Assembly: GCA_950096615.1 (NCBI GenBank)
Contig: CATNCP010000003.1
Coordinates: 34,201-98,200 of the forward strand
Direction of reading: 5' to 3'
DNA length: 64,000 nucleotides
Source of the DNA: an uncultured Kangiella sp.
GTDB taxonomy: Bacteria; Pseudomonadota; Gammaproteobacteria; Enterobacterales; Kangiellaceae
Shown here: positions 24,218 to 32,660 of the stretch, in pieces
Layout of the letters: each line of letters begins with the position of its first letter
How positions within the stretch are numbered: position 1 is the stretch's first letter
The notes under the pieces: model-generated
What the model was told of the DNA's origin: nothing
Databases searched by the model: none
Seen by the model: the letters and a program-made list of their open reading frames with translations, nothing else
Position numbers and translations under genes: made by a program

Positions 24218-26140
24218 ATGACTAAACAAACGAAAATTGTAAAGCCTTACGGCTTATGGGAATCTCCGATCAGCGCTGAGCAACTGGCCAGCAAATCGAC
24301 TCGCCTTGGGCAAATACAGGCCACCACCGACGCTCTGTATTGGTTAGAAGGGCGGCCAGAGGAAGAGGGGATAGGTGTTATAGTCCGTTACGCGAATGGT
24401 GAGCGAACGGATATCACGCCCAAGCCTTATAACGTCCGTACCCGTGTTCATGAATACGGTGGTGGTGATTTTTGGCTGAATGACGACTACTTGCTGTTCG
24501 TTGACGATGAACAGCAACGTCTTTATCGACAAGATCTGAAAACGCTAGAGGTCATTGCTCTAACGCCCGAGCCACCGTCGAAGCGTAGCTGGCGTTACAA
24601 TGATGGAGATATTGATACTGCATCGTCTTTTACCGTGTGCGTTAGAGAAAGACATGAAACAAATGAAGTGATCAATGAGCTTGTCAAAGTCTCACTTGAT
24701 GGCTCGCAACTTGTTGAAGTGATTGCTGAAGGTTATGACTTTTACTCTAACCCTCGCATCAGCCCGGATGGTCAGCGCTTAAGCTGGCTCTGCTGGAACC
24801 ATCCTCATATGCCTTGGGATCAAACTGAAGTATGGGTTGCGGACATAGACGGTGGAGAGGTTGTAAACCCTAAAGCAGTGGTACAGCAAGCTGATATTTC
24901 AGCTTATCAGCCAGGCTGGACGAGTCACAATGAACTGATTTACGCTGCAGATTATCAAGGGTGGTGGCACCTGCATAAAGCAGGTCAAGACGATGTTCTC
25001 CATCAATTTGATGAGATTGAGTTTGCGCTACCGCAATGGGTGTTTGGCTGTCGAGTATGGCAGCAACTTAATGAGACTAGCTTACTCGTCATTGGCACGA
25101 AGGAAGGCTCTCAGGCGTTATACCTTGTGGATTTGCGAAGTAAGAAGGTTAGTTTATTAACCAATGCTTGGACAGCATTCAATGGTCAAATGGTGGTTAA
25201 ACCGAGCGATACTACAGATGAAACCATGGTGTATTTCCTCGCTTCGAGCTCGACCCAGTCTGAGTCTGTGGTTGAGTTAGTGCTTGATAGCGACTTTGCC
25301 ATTAAGCAACAGCAGGTTATTTCTGAGCAAGAAGCTGGTAACAATGAACACCTAATCTCAAAAGCCCAACACATGAGTTTCCCCACTTCCGGTAATGAAG
25401 TGGCGCATGGCTTTTATTACCCACCAGCTAACGGCCGTTTTGTAGCGCCAGAAGGAGAATTACCACCGTTGATTGTGATGAGTCATGGTGGGCCAACTGC
25501 GATGGCGGATAACGGGCTGGACTCTAAAGTTCAGTTTTGGACCAGCCGAGGCTTTGCTGTCGCCGATGTGAATTATCGTGGCAGTACGGGATACGGGCGG
25601 GCTTATCGGGATAAGCTTAAAGGTCAGTGGGGCTTGTTGGATGTGGATGATTGCATTGCTATGGGGCATTATTTGGCGGAGCAAGGTTTGATTGATGGTG
25701 GACGTATGGCGATTCGCGGTGGCTCCGCAGGCGGATATACGACTTTGTGTGCCTTGACCTTCCATGATGCTTTTAAAGCGGGAATGAGTCGTTACGGTGT
25801 CGCAGACTTAGTCTCATTATCCCAAGATAGCCACAAGTTTGAAATTCGTTATCTCGACAGTGTGGTTGGCCCTTATCCTGAAAAAGCAGATATATATCAG
25901 GAGCGTTCTCCAGTTAATCATACGGATCAATTGTCGTGCCCAATCTTAATATTGCAGGGGTTAGAAGATAAAGTGGTGCCTCCTAATCAAGCCGAGGCGA
26001 TGGTGAATGCTCTAGAAAGCAAAGGTCTACCTTATGAATACATCACTTTTGAAGGCGAAGGACATGGGTTCAGAAAGCCAGATACTATTATTCGAGCGTT
26101 TGAAGCTGAATTGGCCTTCTATCAAGAATATTTAATATAA
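24218..26140 (+). CDS. S9 family prolyl oligopeptidase-type peptidase
   Basis: A 640-residue serine peptidase of the S9C (acylaminoacyl-peptidase/DPP-like) group. The N-terminal two-thirds form a beta-propeller with PD40-like repeats (NPRISPDGQRLSWLCW). The C-terminal alpha/beta hydrolase has the oxyanion region SHGGPTA, the tyrosine-containing YRGSTGYGRAYRD, nucleophile Ser503 in RGGSAGGYTT, Asp584 in LEDKVVPP and His616 in GEGHGF. No signal peptide is seen, so it is probably cytoplasmic. It starts 6 bp after tpm. Confidence 0.93.
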   Translation: MTKQTKIVKPYGLWESPISAEQLASKSTRLGQIQATTDALYWLEGRPEEEGIGVIVRYANGERTDITPKPYNVRTRVHEYGGGDFWLNDDYLLFVDDEQQRLYRQDLKTLEVIALTPEPPSKRSWRYNDGDIDTASSFTVCVRERHETNEVINELVKVSLDGSQLVEVIAEGYDFYSNPRISPDGQRLSWLCWNHPHMPWDQTEVWVADIDGGEVVNPKAVVQQADISAYQPGWTSHNELIYAADYQGWWHLHKAGQDDVLHQFDEIEFALPQWVFGCRVWQQLNETSLLVIGTKEGSQALYLVDLRSKKVSLLTNAWTAFNGQMVVKPSDTTDETMVYFLASSSTQSESVVELVLDSDFAIKQQQVISEQEAGNNEHLISKAQHMSFPTSGNEVAHGFYYPPANGRFVAPEGELPPLIVMSHGGPTAMADNGLDSKVQFWTSRGFAVADVNYRGSTGYGRAYRDKLKGQWGLLDVDDCIAMGHYLAEQGLIDGGRMAIRGGSAGGYTTLCALTFHDAFKAGMSRYGVADLVSLSQDSHKFEIRYLDSVVGPYPEKADIYQERSPVNHTDQLSCPILILQGLEDKVVPPNQAEAMVNALESKGLPYEYITFEGEGHGFRKPDTIIRAFEAELAFYQEYLI

Positions 26141-26184
26141 ATCTTGTTATAATGGTCTTATCAAAATAAAGGAAAAGCTGGGTT

Positions 26185-27558
26185 ATGGGGAAAAAGATTC
26201 AGGAGCAATTCGATCTCACCAATCGACAGAGAGAAATTTTAGAGTTAGTCAGTAAGGGCTGCTCTAATAGTGATATCGCGCAGATGCTGAGTATCTCCCC
26301 TAATACAGTTAAAACCCATATTGCGACAATTTTAGAGCGCTTAAGCGTTTCAAATCGCACTGAAGCCTCCGTATTTTATCAGCAGCATTTTGGGCATCAT
26401 GAAGTCGCGGAAGTTATGAAGCGAGACGTACAACCTAGCTGTATTTTGGTTGAACTGTGCTGTGATGATGACTCTTCTCAAGTTCAGCAGTTTTCTGAAA
26501 ATTTTATACAACTGTTAAACGCTTATGAAGCTCTGCAGGTTATTAGAGAGTCATCTCAGCATGTAGCACCTGAAAAAGATCCAGATTATGTCATCAAAAT
26601 TCAGGTTAACGTGTCAGATCCCTCAAAAGTACAAGTGGTGTTGTTTGAGTATGGCGGCACACAACGTCAGCTAGAGAAAACTGAGCAACTCATTGAAAGC
26701 GGTAACAGCGATGACTTGGTTCAGAAAGTAGTGCTGTGTTACCGAGCGATGTTGTTACATTTCATTGAAGGCGTAGAAGAAAGTCGTGCCAACCCTTCGG
26801 GCTTGTTGATAAAAGCTTTAGCTTTGAGCGAGTCAATCAGTTTTGAAAAGCAGGACAAGGCTCTGGCCCTGTGTCAGACATTGGTTGAGACGTGCCCACA
26901 TTGGCACCTGCCTTATGCCATTAAAGCTTCACTCTTATACAGAATGGTCACGTTAGGGCAAGCGGAGAATGAAAAAGCTACTCTAATGGATTTAGCGGAA
27001 TGCTCAAAAAAAGCGTTCTCAATCAATCCTGAAAGTTCGTGGTCGCAACTGTCCTTCGCTTATTTCGCGATGCTAAGTTCCGATTTGGAATTAGCAAAAA
27101 AGCACTTAAGAGCCTCGCTAGAAGCAAACCCATGCCAGTACAAAGCGATGCACTTCCTTGGCCAAGTTCTCGCCTTAGGAGGTAATACAAGAGAAGGTAT
27201 TGAGCTGTATCATAATATGCTTCGTAAGTTTCCTCGAAGCGAGGCTGATGGACTATGTTACGGTGCCTTATCAGTATTGTATTACTGCGCTAAGGACTTC
27301 GAAAATAGCAAGCAAGCAGCGCACCGAGCGCTAATGTATCAGGATTCTCCCAAGGTTCCGTTACTATTAAACTTGATAAGTATTGCAGAGTTAGAACAAG
27401 AACAACTCAGCCTAGAAACCTGTTTAAAAGAAATTCAAGATCTGAAAATATCACCACAAGTTATTCAAGCGAGTCTTGGCGTGGCGAGTAAAATCGTTCC
27501 TCCTGAACTTATGCACGAATATCTTGCCAGTCTAAAGCGTGCAGGCATTCCTGTCTAA
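26185..27558 (+). CDS. LuxR-type HTH regulator with TolB-like middle and TPR C-terminus
   Basis: A 457-residue protein. Residues about 10-66 are a complete LuxR/GerE helix-turn-helix (LTNRQREILELVSKGCSNSDIAQML, then SPNTVKTHIATILERL). About residues 85-190 resemble a shortened TolB-like domain such as those attached to CadC-type regulators (VIKIQVNVSDPSKVQVVLFE). Residues 205-440 are helical repeats of TPR type. The DNA-binding domain is at the N-terminus, the reverse of most LuxR regulators. There is no receiver domain or membrane segment. The signal sensed is unknown; it lacks obvious partners nearby. Confidence 0.83.
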   Translation: MGKKIQEQFDLTNRQREILELVSKGCSNSDIAQMLSISPNTVKTHIATILERLSVSNRTEASVFYQQHFGHHEVAEVMKRDVQPSCILVELCCDDDSSQVQQFSENFIQLLNAYEALQVIRESSQHVAPEKDPDYVIKIQVNVSDPSKVQVVLFEYGGTQRQLEKTEQLIESGNSDDLVQKVVLCYRAMLLHFIEGVEESRANPSGLLIKALALSESISFEKQDKALALCQTLVETCPHWHLPYAIKASLLYRMVTLGQAENEKATLMDLAECSKKAFSINPESSWSQLSFAYFAMLSSDLELAKKHLRASLEANPCQYKAMHFLGQVLALGGNTREGIELYHNMLRKFPRSEADGLCYGALSVLYYCAKDFENSKQAAHRALMYQDSPKVPLLLNLISIAELEQEQLSLETCLKEIQDLKISPQVIQASLGVASKIVPPELMHEYLASLKRAGIPV

Positions 27559-27655
27559 ACACTTCTAATACCATCAACGTATCCTCCTTTTGGGTGATAG
27601 GATTCCCTGTCATTGACGGTTACTATGTGGTTTTACAATGCTGAAGGATATAATA

Positions 27656-28639
27656 ATGACGACAAGTGAAAAAGTAATAACGCTCAAGGATCTTATTGAT
27701 GGTGATGTTTTAGTGATGCAGGGACCGAAAGGGTGGAGCGATATGTCGCTGCATTTAGCCCTTGATAAAGCCATCATGTGGCTCACGGACTCAGATGTCA
27801 CCCATGGAGCACTGTATTTGGGGGAGATTGATGATGTGCACTATTTAATTGATGATGGTCTCAAAGGTATTGATCGGCATACCATGACCCACGAAGGCGG
27901 AGAGCCGGTGTTGTGGTACGTCAGAAGGCCTACAACCGATAAGCCGCTTTCGCCAGTGCTGGATGTCGCTAAAAAATACGAAGGTGAGTCTACGGCTTAT
28001 GACTGGGAACTCCTAGCCATGGTCGGTTTTTTGCTGTTATTCAAAAAAATGACGGATAATGATTTGTATCATCGCACGTTGCTATATTTTCTTAAAAAAG
28101 CGGTGGTGTATATTGATCAACATACCCACAAAGTAGGTACTCGTTATTTTATCTGTTCACAATTTGTTGCGACTTGTTTTGAAGAGGCCGGCGACGGTTA
28201 TGAGCTAGACGTCGTGAATGGTAACTTGCAAACAAAGTCTTTGGCCCAAGAAACCACCTTAATTGATTACTGCTTAACCAATAGCAAGCAGGCGTCACAG
28301 CAAGTTAAGACTCTACAAACAGAAGACATATCGGAACCGACAGCAGAAGATATCAAAGTGCTAATAGAATCGTATGATGATGATTCTAAGCTACTTAACA
28401 TGGATGAGCACAATCAGCTGTTTGGCGAGCTGGTTAGCGTAAGCGACAGCTTCCTAGACGTGTTTTTCAAGTTGAATGCCAAGGCGTTAGGATTAAAACC
28501 CGAGGATTGGGATACTGCGGAAAAACGCTTTTCTTTAGCGAAAAAATACCAAGCAGACTTTGTCACTCCAGCGGATCTGAAAAGTCATTGTAAAAACTTA
28601 GAAGATATTGGAACAGTAACGTTTGTTTACGGAGAGTAA
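27656..28639 (+). CDS. YiiX-like permuted papain-type (NlpC/P60 superfamily) protein
   Basis: A 327-residue protein. The first 210 residues resemble YiiX/YebB-like circularly permuted papain-fold amidases: GDVLVMQGP, then the putative catalytic His in VTHGALYLG and the catalytic Cys in RYFICSQFVATCFEEAG. The remaining 110 residues are not recognised. No signal peptide is present, suggesting a cytoplasmic role. ATG 27656 is chosen because AAGGA lies 7 bases upstream; an ATG at 27638 lacks one. Family members are thought to hydrolyse or transfer on amide or thioester bonds, in most cases without a known substrate. Confidence 0.75.
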   Translation: MTTSEKVITLKDLIDGDVLVMQGPKGWSDMSLHLALDKAIMWLTDSDVTHGALYLGEIDDVHYLIDDGLKGIDRHTMTHEGGEPVLWYVRRPTTDKPLSPVLDVAKKYEGESTAYDWELLAMVGFLLLFKKMTDNDLYHRTLLYFLKKAVVYIDQHTHKVGTRYFICSQFVATCFEEAGDGYELDVVNGNLQTKSLAQETTLIDYCLTNSKQASQQVKTLQTEDISEPTAEDIKVLIESYDDDSKLLNMDEHNQLFGELVSVSDSFLDVFFKLNAKALGLKPEDWDTAEKRFSLAKKYQADFVTPADLKSHCKNLEDIGTVTFVYGE

Positions 28640-28656
28640 ATCTTCAATAGATAAAA

Positions 28657-28676
28657 GGGGTAGATTATCCTACCCC
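28657..28676. terminator. Hairpin at convergent gene ends
   Basis: GGGGTAG (28657-28663) pairs with CTACCCC (28670-28676) across a six-base loop. It lies between two convergent stop codons. The T-run is poor on both strands, so it is a weak or Rho-assisted terminator. Confidence 0.6.
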
Positions 28677-28697
28677 TATCTAGTATCGAACTCTTGA

Positions 28698-30020
28698 TCA
28701 ATCGTCGAAATTACTTCTGTTATTAGTGTCGTTAAATGTTTCGAGGTCAATTTCATCTTCCGACTTAGCGACAATCGTGGTGACCGCGGCATCGCCGGTA
28801 ATATTGACGGCGGTTCGTGTCATATCAAGCAAACGATCAATACCAAGTATCATGCCTATCGCTTCCACTGGTAAATTAACCTGAGTTAGAACGCCTGCCA
28901 GAAGGATCAAGCCAACACTAGGAACGCCTGCAGTTCCGATCGAAGCTAAGGTTGCTGTTAGAACCACGGTAAGCAACTGCGCCATACTGAGGTCGACGCT
29001 GTAGGCTTGCGCAATGAATAGGGTCGCAATACCTTGCATAATCGCGGTGCCATCCATGTTGATAGTCGCGCCAAGCGGCAAGGTGAAGGAGAAGGTGTTT
29101 TTATGAACGCCAAGATTGGTTTCCGCGCAGCGCATGGTCACGGGTAGCGTCGCATTACTGCTTGATGTACCGAATGCAGTTAGCATCGCAGGCCACATGC
29201 CTTTAAAGAACTTAATTGGGTTAAGGCGCGTAAATAAGGCAATTAGTACGCTATAGGTTAGCATCGCGTGTAAGAGTAACCCGACGATCACAAGAATAAA
29301 GTAACTGCCAAGGGAGCCTACTAAGTCTGAGAACGGGAAGGTGGCGAACGTTTTAGCGATTAAGAAGAAGACGCCGTATGGGGCGAACTTCATTATGATG
29401 TTTACCAGTTCCATGACTACTTTGTTGGCATCTTCAAACCAGTTACCAATGCGTTTTCCTTGTTCACCTGATAGCGTGATGGCCAAACCGACTAAAATCG
29501 CAAATACGATAATTTGCAGCATATTGGCGCTAACCATCGCCTCAAACGGGTTGGTCGGAATAATATTAATAATAACGTCAGAAAGTGGTGGCTTCTCACT
29601 AGCGTCAAAAGTTGCTTCACCGACAGGCATACCAACGCCAGGCTGGAAGATCGAAGCCAATGTTAACGCTAAGGTTAGTGCGATTGCTGTGGTTAACAGA
29701 TACAAACCAATAGACTTTAAACTTAAGCGGCCCAGTTTTGAGGGATCAGCCAATGAGCAAACACCACAAACCAAAGAAACCAAAACCAGAGGAACCATCA
29801 GCATTTTCAAGGCGTTAATGAAGAGACTTCCGCCAATATTAAACAGGCCTTCCACAAAATAGGTATAAGCCCAGCTCTTCTCTTGTATTGCTCGGCACTC
29901 TGCTTCGGCTAAATCTTTTGCACACTGGTAGTCACCAAACTGCAGGAAAAGAACCCCAACGATGGCACCGACAACCATAAATATTAGAATTTTGACGCTT
30001 AAGTTCATTGTTTTAGTCAT
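28698..30020 (-). CDS. Dicarboxylate/amino acid:cation symporter (DAACS family)
   Basis: A 440-residue inner-membrane symporter of the GltP/DctA type. Diagnostic motifs are present: GTSSSNATLPVTMRCAE (the serine-rich re-entrant loop HP1), NMDGTAIMQGI (TM7), and GTAGVPSVGLILLAGVL (HP2), then GIDRLLDMTRTAVNITGD (TM8). Such proteins import glutamate, aspartate or C4-dicarboxylates with Na+ or H+. An insert with two Cys after the first membrane segment (QFGDYQCAKDLAEAECRAIQ) is a feature of a marine subgroup. It is monocistronic. Confidence 0.94.
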   Translation of the reverse strand: MTKTMNLSVKILIFMVVGAIVGVLFLQFGDYQCAKDLAEAECRAIQEKSWAYTYFVEGLFNIGGSLFINALKMLMVPLVLVSLVCGVCSLADPSKLGRLSLKSIGLYLLTTAIALTLALTLASIFQPGVGMPVGEATFDASEKPPLSDVIINIIPTNPFEAMVSANMLQIIVFAILVGLAITLSGEQGKRIGNWFEDANKVVMELVNIIMKFAPYGVFFLIAKTFATFPFSDLVGSLGSYFILVIVGLLLHAMLTYSVLIALFTRLNPIKFFKGMWPAMLTAFGTSSSNATLPVTMRCAETNLGVHKNTFSFTLPLGATINMDGTAIMQGIATLFIAQAYSVDLSMAQLLTVVLTATLASIGTAGVPSVGLILLAGVLTQVNLPVEAIGMILGIDRLLDMTRTAVNITGDAAVTTIVAKSEDEIDLETFNDTNNRSNFDD

Positions 30021-30075
30021 TTTTTGAAGATTTTATGAACTCTAAGTCATTGCACAAAAAACTGCAAATATATGC

Positions 30076-30104
30076 TTGATTTAAATTGATTACAGGTGTA
30101 ATCT
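30076..30104 (+). promoter_or_regulatory. Promoter of the BlaI/M56 operon
   Basis: TTGATT (30076-30081), a 17-bp spacer and TAATCT (30099-30104) form a sigma-70-type promoter. The first operator palindrome (30088-30103) fills the spacer and the -10 element. Confidence 0.6.
30088..30103. promoter_or_regulatory. BlaI-type operator 1
   Basis: GATTACAGGTGTAATC is a perfect 7+7 palindrome with the TACA-NN-TGTA core bound by BlaI/MecI repressors. It overlaps the -10 element of the operon promoter. Confidence 0.8.
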
Positions 30105-30113
30105 TTAACTTGA

Positions 30114-30129
30114 GATTACACTTGTAATC
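30114..30129. promoter_or_regulatory. BlaI-type operator 2
   Basis: GATTACACTTGTAATC has the same perfect arms as operator 1 with a different central pair. Centres are 26 bp apart, about two and a half helix turns, and the second site covers the transcription start region. Confidence 0.8.
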
Positions 30130-30180
30130 AATTCAGTTAACGAAATGTTAAAGATAACCTAAAACTGAAATGAGTCGAGT

Positions 30181-30570
30181 ATGACGATCAGAGTGAGTGA
30201 AGCAGAAAAAAGTGTGATGGATGTTCTGTGGCAGGAATCTCCATTATCCAGTCTTGAGGTAGTAGAAAAGCTACAATCGCAAGAGTGGAGCGAAAAAACC
30301 GTAAAAACCTTTCTTAATCGATTGGTTAAGAAGGGCGTGGTGTCTTTCGAGAAAGACGGGCGTCGCTATTTGTATTCTCCCGCCATAGAGCGAGAAGAGT
30401 TCCTAGCCGACGAAAGCGAAGGTTTTTTAGATAAAGTCTTTAAAGGCAATATGAAAGAATTATTAGCGACTTTTGTTGAAAATAAACAATTGTCGCAGAA
30501 TGAATTGGATTACTTGAAAGGTTTACTTGACGATAATAAGAGCGACAGGGAGAGTAGCGATGTTAAGTGA
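30181..30570 (+). CDS. BlaI/MecI-family transcriptional repressor
   Basis: A 129-residue winged-helix repressor. The N-terminus (RVSEAEKSVMDVLWQESPLSSLEVVEKL) and the recognition region (WSEKTVKTFLNRLVKKGVVSFEKDGRRYLYSP) are typical of Penicillinase_R. In characterised systems it dimerises on TACA-NN-TGTA palindromes and is inactivated by cleavage triggered by the BlaR1 membrane peptidase. Two such palindromes lie 50-95 bp upstream, implying autoregulation. It overlaps the start of the M56 peptidase gene by 11 bases, so sensor and repressor are made together. Confidence 0.94.
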   Translation: MTIRVSEAEKSVMDVLWQESPLSSLEVVEKLQSQEWSEKTVKTFLNRLVKKGVVSFEKDGRRYLYSPAIEREEFLADESEGFLDKVFKGNMKELLATFVENKQLSQNELDYLKGLLDDNKSDRESSDVK

Positions 30571-32581
30571 ACTAAAGTTTAACGGTTGGTTGGATGCTTT
30601 TTGGCAATTTAACCTCGATCTTAGCGTGGTCGTATTAACGGTTCTCATCGTCCGTTATTTTATTCGAAAAACCACAAAAAGTTATAACTCTTACCTGCTT
30701 TGGCTGGCTATTCCTGTAGGGTTCTTACTGGCTAAAGTGATTGCATCTATTGATTTCACTAGCGCCAGCTCGAGTTACATTGGTAATGCCGTTAGCGTTA
30801 TGCTTATAAAGCCTGTAGAAACACTGCAAAATTACTGGTGGCTTGGTGCTTTATGGCTTTCAGGCACAACCCTGTTGTTACTCAGGTTGATTATTCAGCA
30901 CATTGAGCTGCGCAAGGATTTAAAGAATATTGCTCGACCACTGGATGAAATGCCCGGAGCTGAATTATTTAAAGCAAGAAAGTACCAAGTTATTGCGGTT
31001 AAACACAAAGACATGTCACCCGCGGTATACGGCTTTTTAAAACCAAAAATATATTTCCCTGTGCATGTTGCTAAGCAACTGTCAGTGGAACAAATACAGT
31101 TAATTATTGAGCATGAAGAACAGCACATTAAGCAAAAACACTTATGGTTAAATTTGCTATGGGATGTGTTGGTATGTGTCGGTTGGTTTAATCCGCTGAT
31201 CTATATTGCTCGAAAAGATTTTCGTCATGACCAAGAGCTATTTTGTGACTATCTGGTGCTGAATAAAACCAGCCAGTCACGAACCAAAGACTATGGTCAT
31301 GCACTGCTTTCAACAGTTTCTGCCACTCACTCTGTAAGTTTACTTTGCTCATGGAAGGTTTTTAACCAACTTGAGGAACGTATTATGAATATTACTAAAC
31401 CCATTAACCGTAAAGGTAAAGCTGCATTAACACTCGGCGTTGGCCTAGTTCTAAGTTGCTGTGCAGTATATGCCGCTAATAAGGACCTCCATGAAAAGAC
31501 AATCATCACAAGCGAAGATACGGTTGTAGAACTGCGCGATGATGATGGCGTAACTTATATCCAAGAAAACGATAACTTTTATATTGAAGAAGATGGTCAG
31601 CGTCGAGAGATGACTGAGGCTGAACGTGTCGCCTTTGAGCGAAAACATGAAAAAGCCATGAAAGAGCTTGAGCTTTCTGAAGAAGAACTGATACTTATTG
31701 AAAAAGAAATCGAAGAGGCGCATAAAGAACTTGAGTTTCATGCAGATGAAATTGAACTCGCGCAAGAAGAAATGGAGCATGCTCATGAGGCAATTGCCGA
31801 AGCCCAAAGAGAGATAGAGTTAGAGTTTGAAAAAGGCCAGCTTTCAGAAGAACAAATGATCGAGATCCGTCAAAGCTTGCAACAAGCTAAGGAACAGATG
31901 CAAAAAGACAAGGTCATGATCAAGGTTGATATGGAAAAAGCTAAACAAGAACTGAAGCGTGCCAAGGCTGAAGTAAGACAACAACGTATCCGTAAGCACC
32001 GTCAGGCGCCAGGAAGTGGGGTTCATCGAACCATTACTATCGATGAAAATCGGGTTAGAGACAGCAAAGGACTTAGCAGTCATGTCATTAAGTTAGTTGA
32101 CGACAGTGGGAAAGTTTACCTCAAGAAGGACGGCGACTACCGAGTTAAAGCTGATGGCAAAGAAAGAGATATGACGTCTGAAGAAAAAGCATTCTTTGAT
32201 GAAAGGGTTAAAGCTATTCCGCAACCACCTAAACCACCAAAGCCTGCCGGCGCACCTACTCGAGTTATTCATTCTGATCACTCGATGACTCGCAGACCTC
32301 CAATGCCGCCTAAGCCCGCTAAAAGCCCTGTTGAGCCAGTACATCAGCCAAGTCCAAATTATCCGCAAGCAGCTTTAGAGCAAAATATTGAAGGCTACGT
32401 AAATCTAGAGTTTGATATTAATGATAGTGGTGAAGCGATTAACATCCGTGTAGTTGGAGCTAGTGATAATGGCTTGTTCAACAAAGATGCAATTGAAGCG
32501 GTTAAACAGTGGAAGTTTGCTGAAAAGGATTATGGCAAAAAAAGTATGAACTATAAAATGAAGTTCGCTTTAGATTCTTAA
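30560..32581 (+). CDS. BlaR1-like M56 metallopeptidase fused to a coiled coil and TonB C-terminal domain
   Basis: A 673-residue membrane protein. Residues 1-130 hold three membrane segments; the M56 zinc site is HEEQH at residues 185-189 with a downstream DQELFCDYLVL metal-ligand region. A further membrane segment follows at about residues 290-310. Residues about 350-480 are a strongly charged Glu/Lys coiled coil, then a Pro-rich linker. Residues about 590-673 form a TonB C-terminal fold (PNYPQAALEQNIEGYVNLEFDI, then AIEAVKQWKF). There is no penicillin-binding sensor domain, so the signal is unlikely to be a beta-lactam in the usual way. ATG 30560 follows AGGGAGAG. Confidence 0.92.
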   Translation: MLSELKFNGWLDAFWQFNLDLSVVVLTVLIVRYFIRKTTKSYNSYLLWLAIPVGFLLAKVIASIDFTSASSSYIGNAVSVMLIKPVETLQNYWWLGALWLSGTTLLLLRLIIQHIELRKDLKNIARPLDEMPGAELFKARKYQVIAVKHKDMSPAVYGFLKPKIYFPVHVAKQLSVEQIQLIIEHEEQHIKQKHLWLNLLWDVLVCVGWFNPLIYIARKDFRHDQELFCDYLVLNKTSQSRTKDYGHALLSTVSATHSVSLLCSWKVFNQLEERIMNITKPINRKGKAALTLGVGLVLSCCAVYAANKDLHEKTIITSEDTVVELRDDDGVTYIQENDNFYIEEDGQRREMTEAERVAFERKHEKAMKELELSEEELILIEKEIEEAHKELEFHADEIELAQEEMEHAHEAIAEAQREIELEFEKGQLSEEQMIEIRQSLQQAKEQMQKDKVMIKVDMEKAKQELKRAKAEVRQQRIRKHRQAPGSGVHRTITIDENRVRDSKGLSSHVIKLVDDSGKVYLKKDGDYRVKADGKERDMTSEEKAFFDERVKAIPQPPKPPKPAGAPTRVIHSDHSMTRRPPMPPKPAKSPVEPVHQPSPNYPQAALEQNIEGYVNLEFDINDSGEAINIRVVGASDNGLFNKDAIEAVKQWKFAEKDYGKKSMNYKMKFALDS

Positions 32582-32604
32582 GGCTTACTACTGTAATCTT
32601 CAAC

Positions 32605-32643
32605 AAAAAAGCCCGCCCAATATTACATTGTGGCGGGCTTTTT
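32605..32643. terminator. Bidirectional Rho-independent terminator
   Basis: GCCCGCC (32611-32617) pairs with GGCGGGC (32632-32638), with six A on the left and five T on the right. It serves the M56 operon and convergent astB. Confidence 0.88.
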
Positions 32644-32660
32644 GATGGTTCTAATATTGT

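Noticed and set aside
29341..29862. 173-codon plus-strand frame inside the symporter gene
   Set aside because: Antisense to a conserved transporter and lacks start signals.
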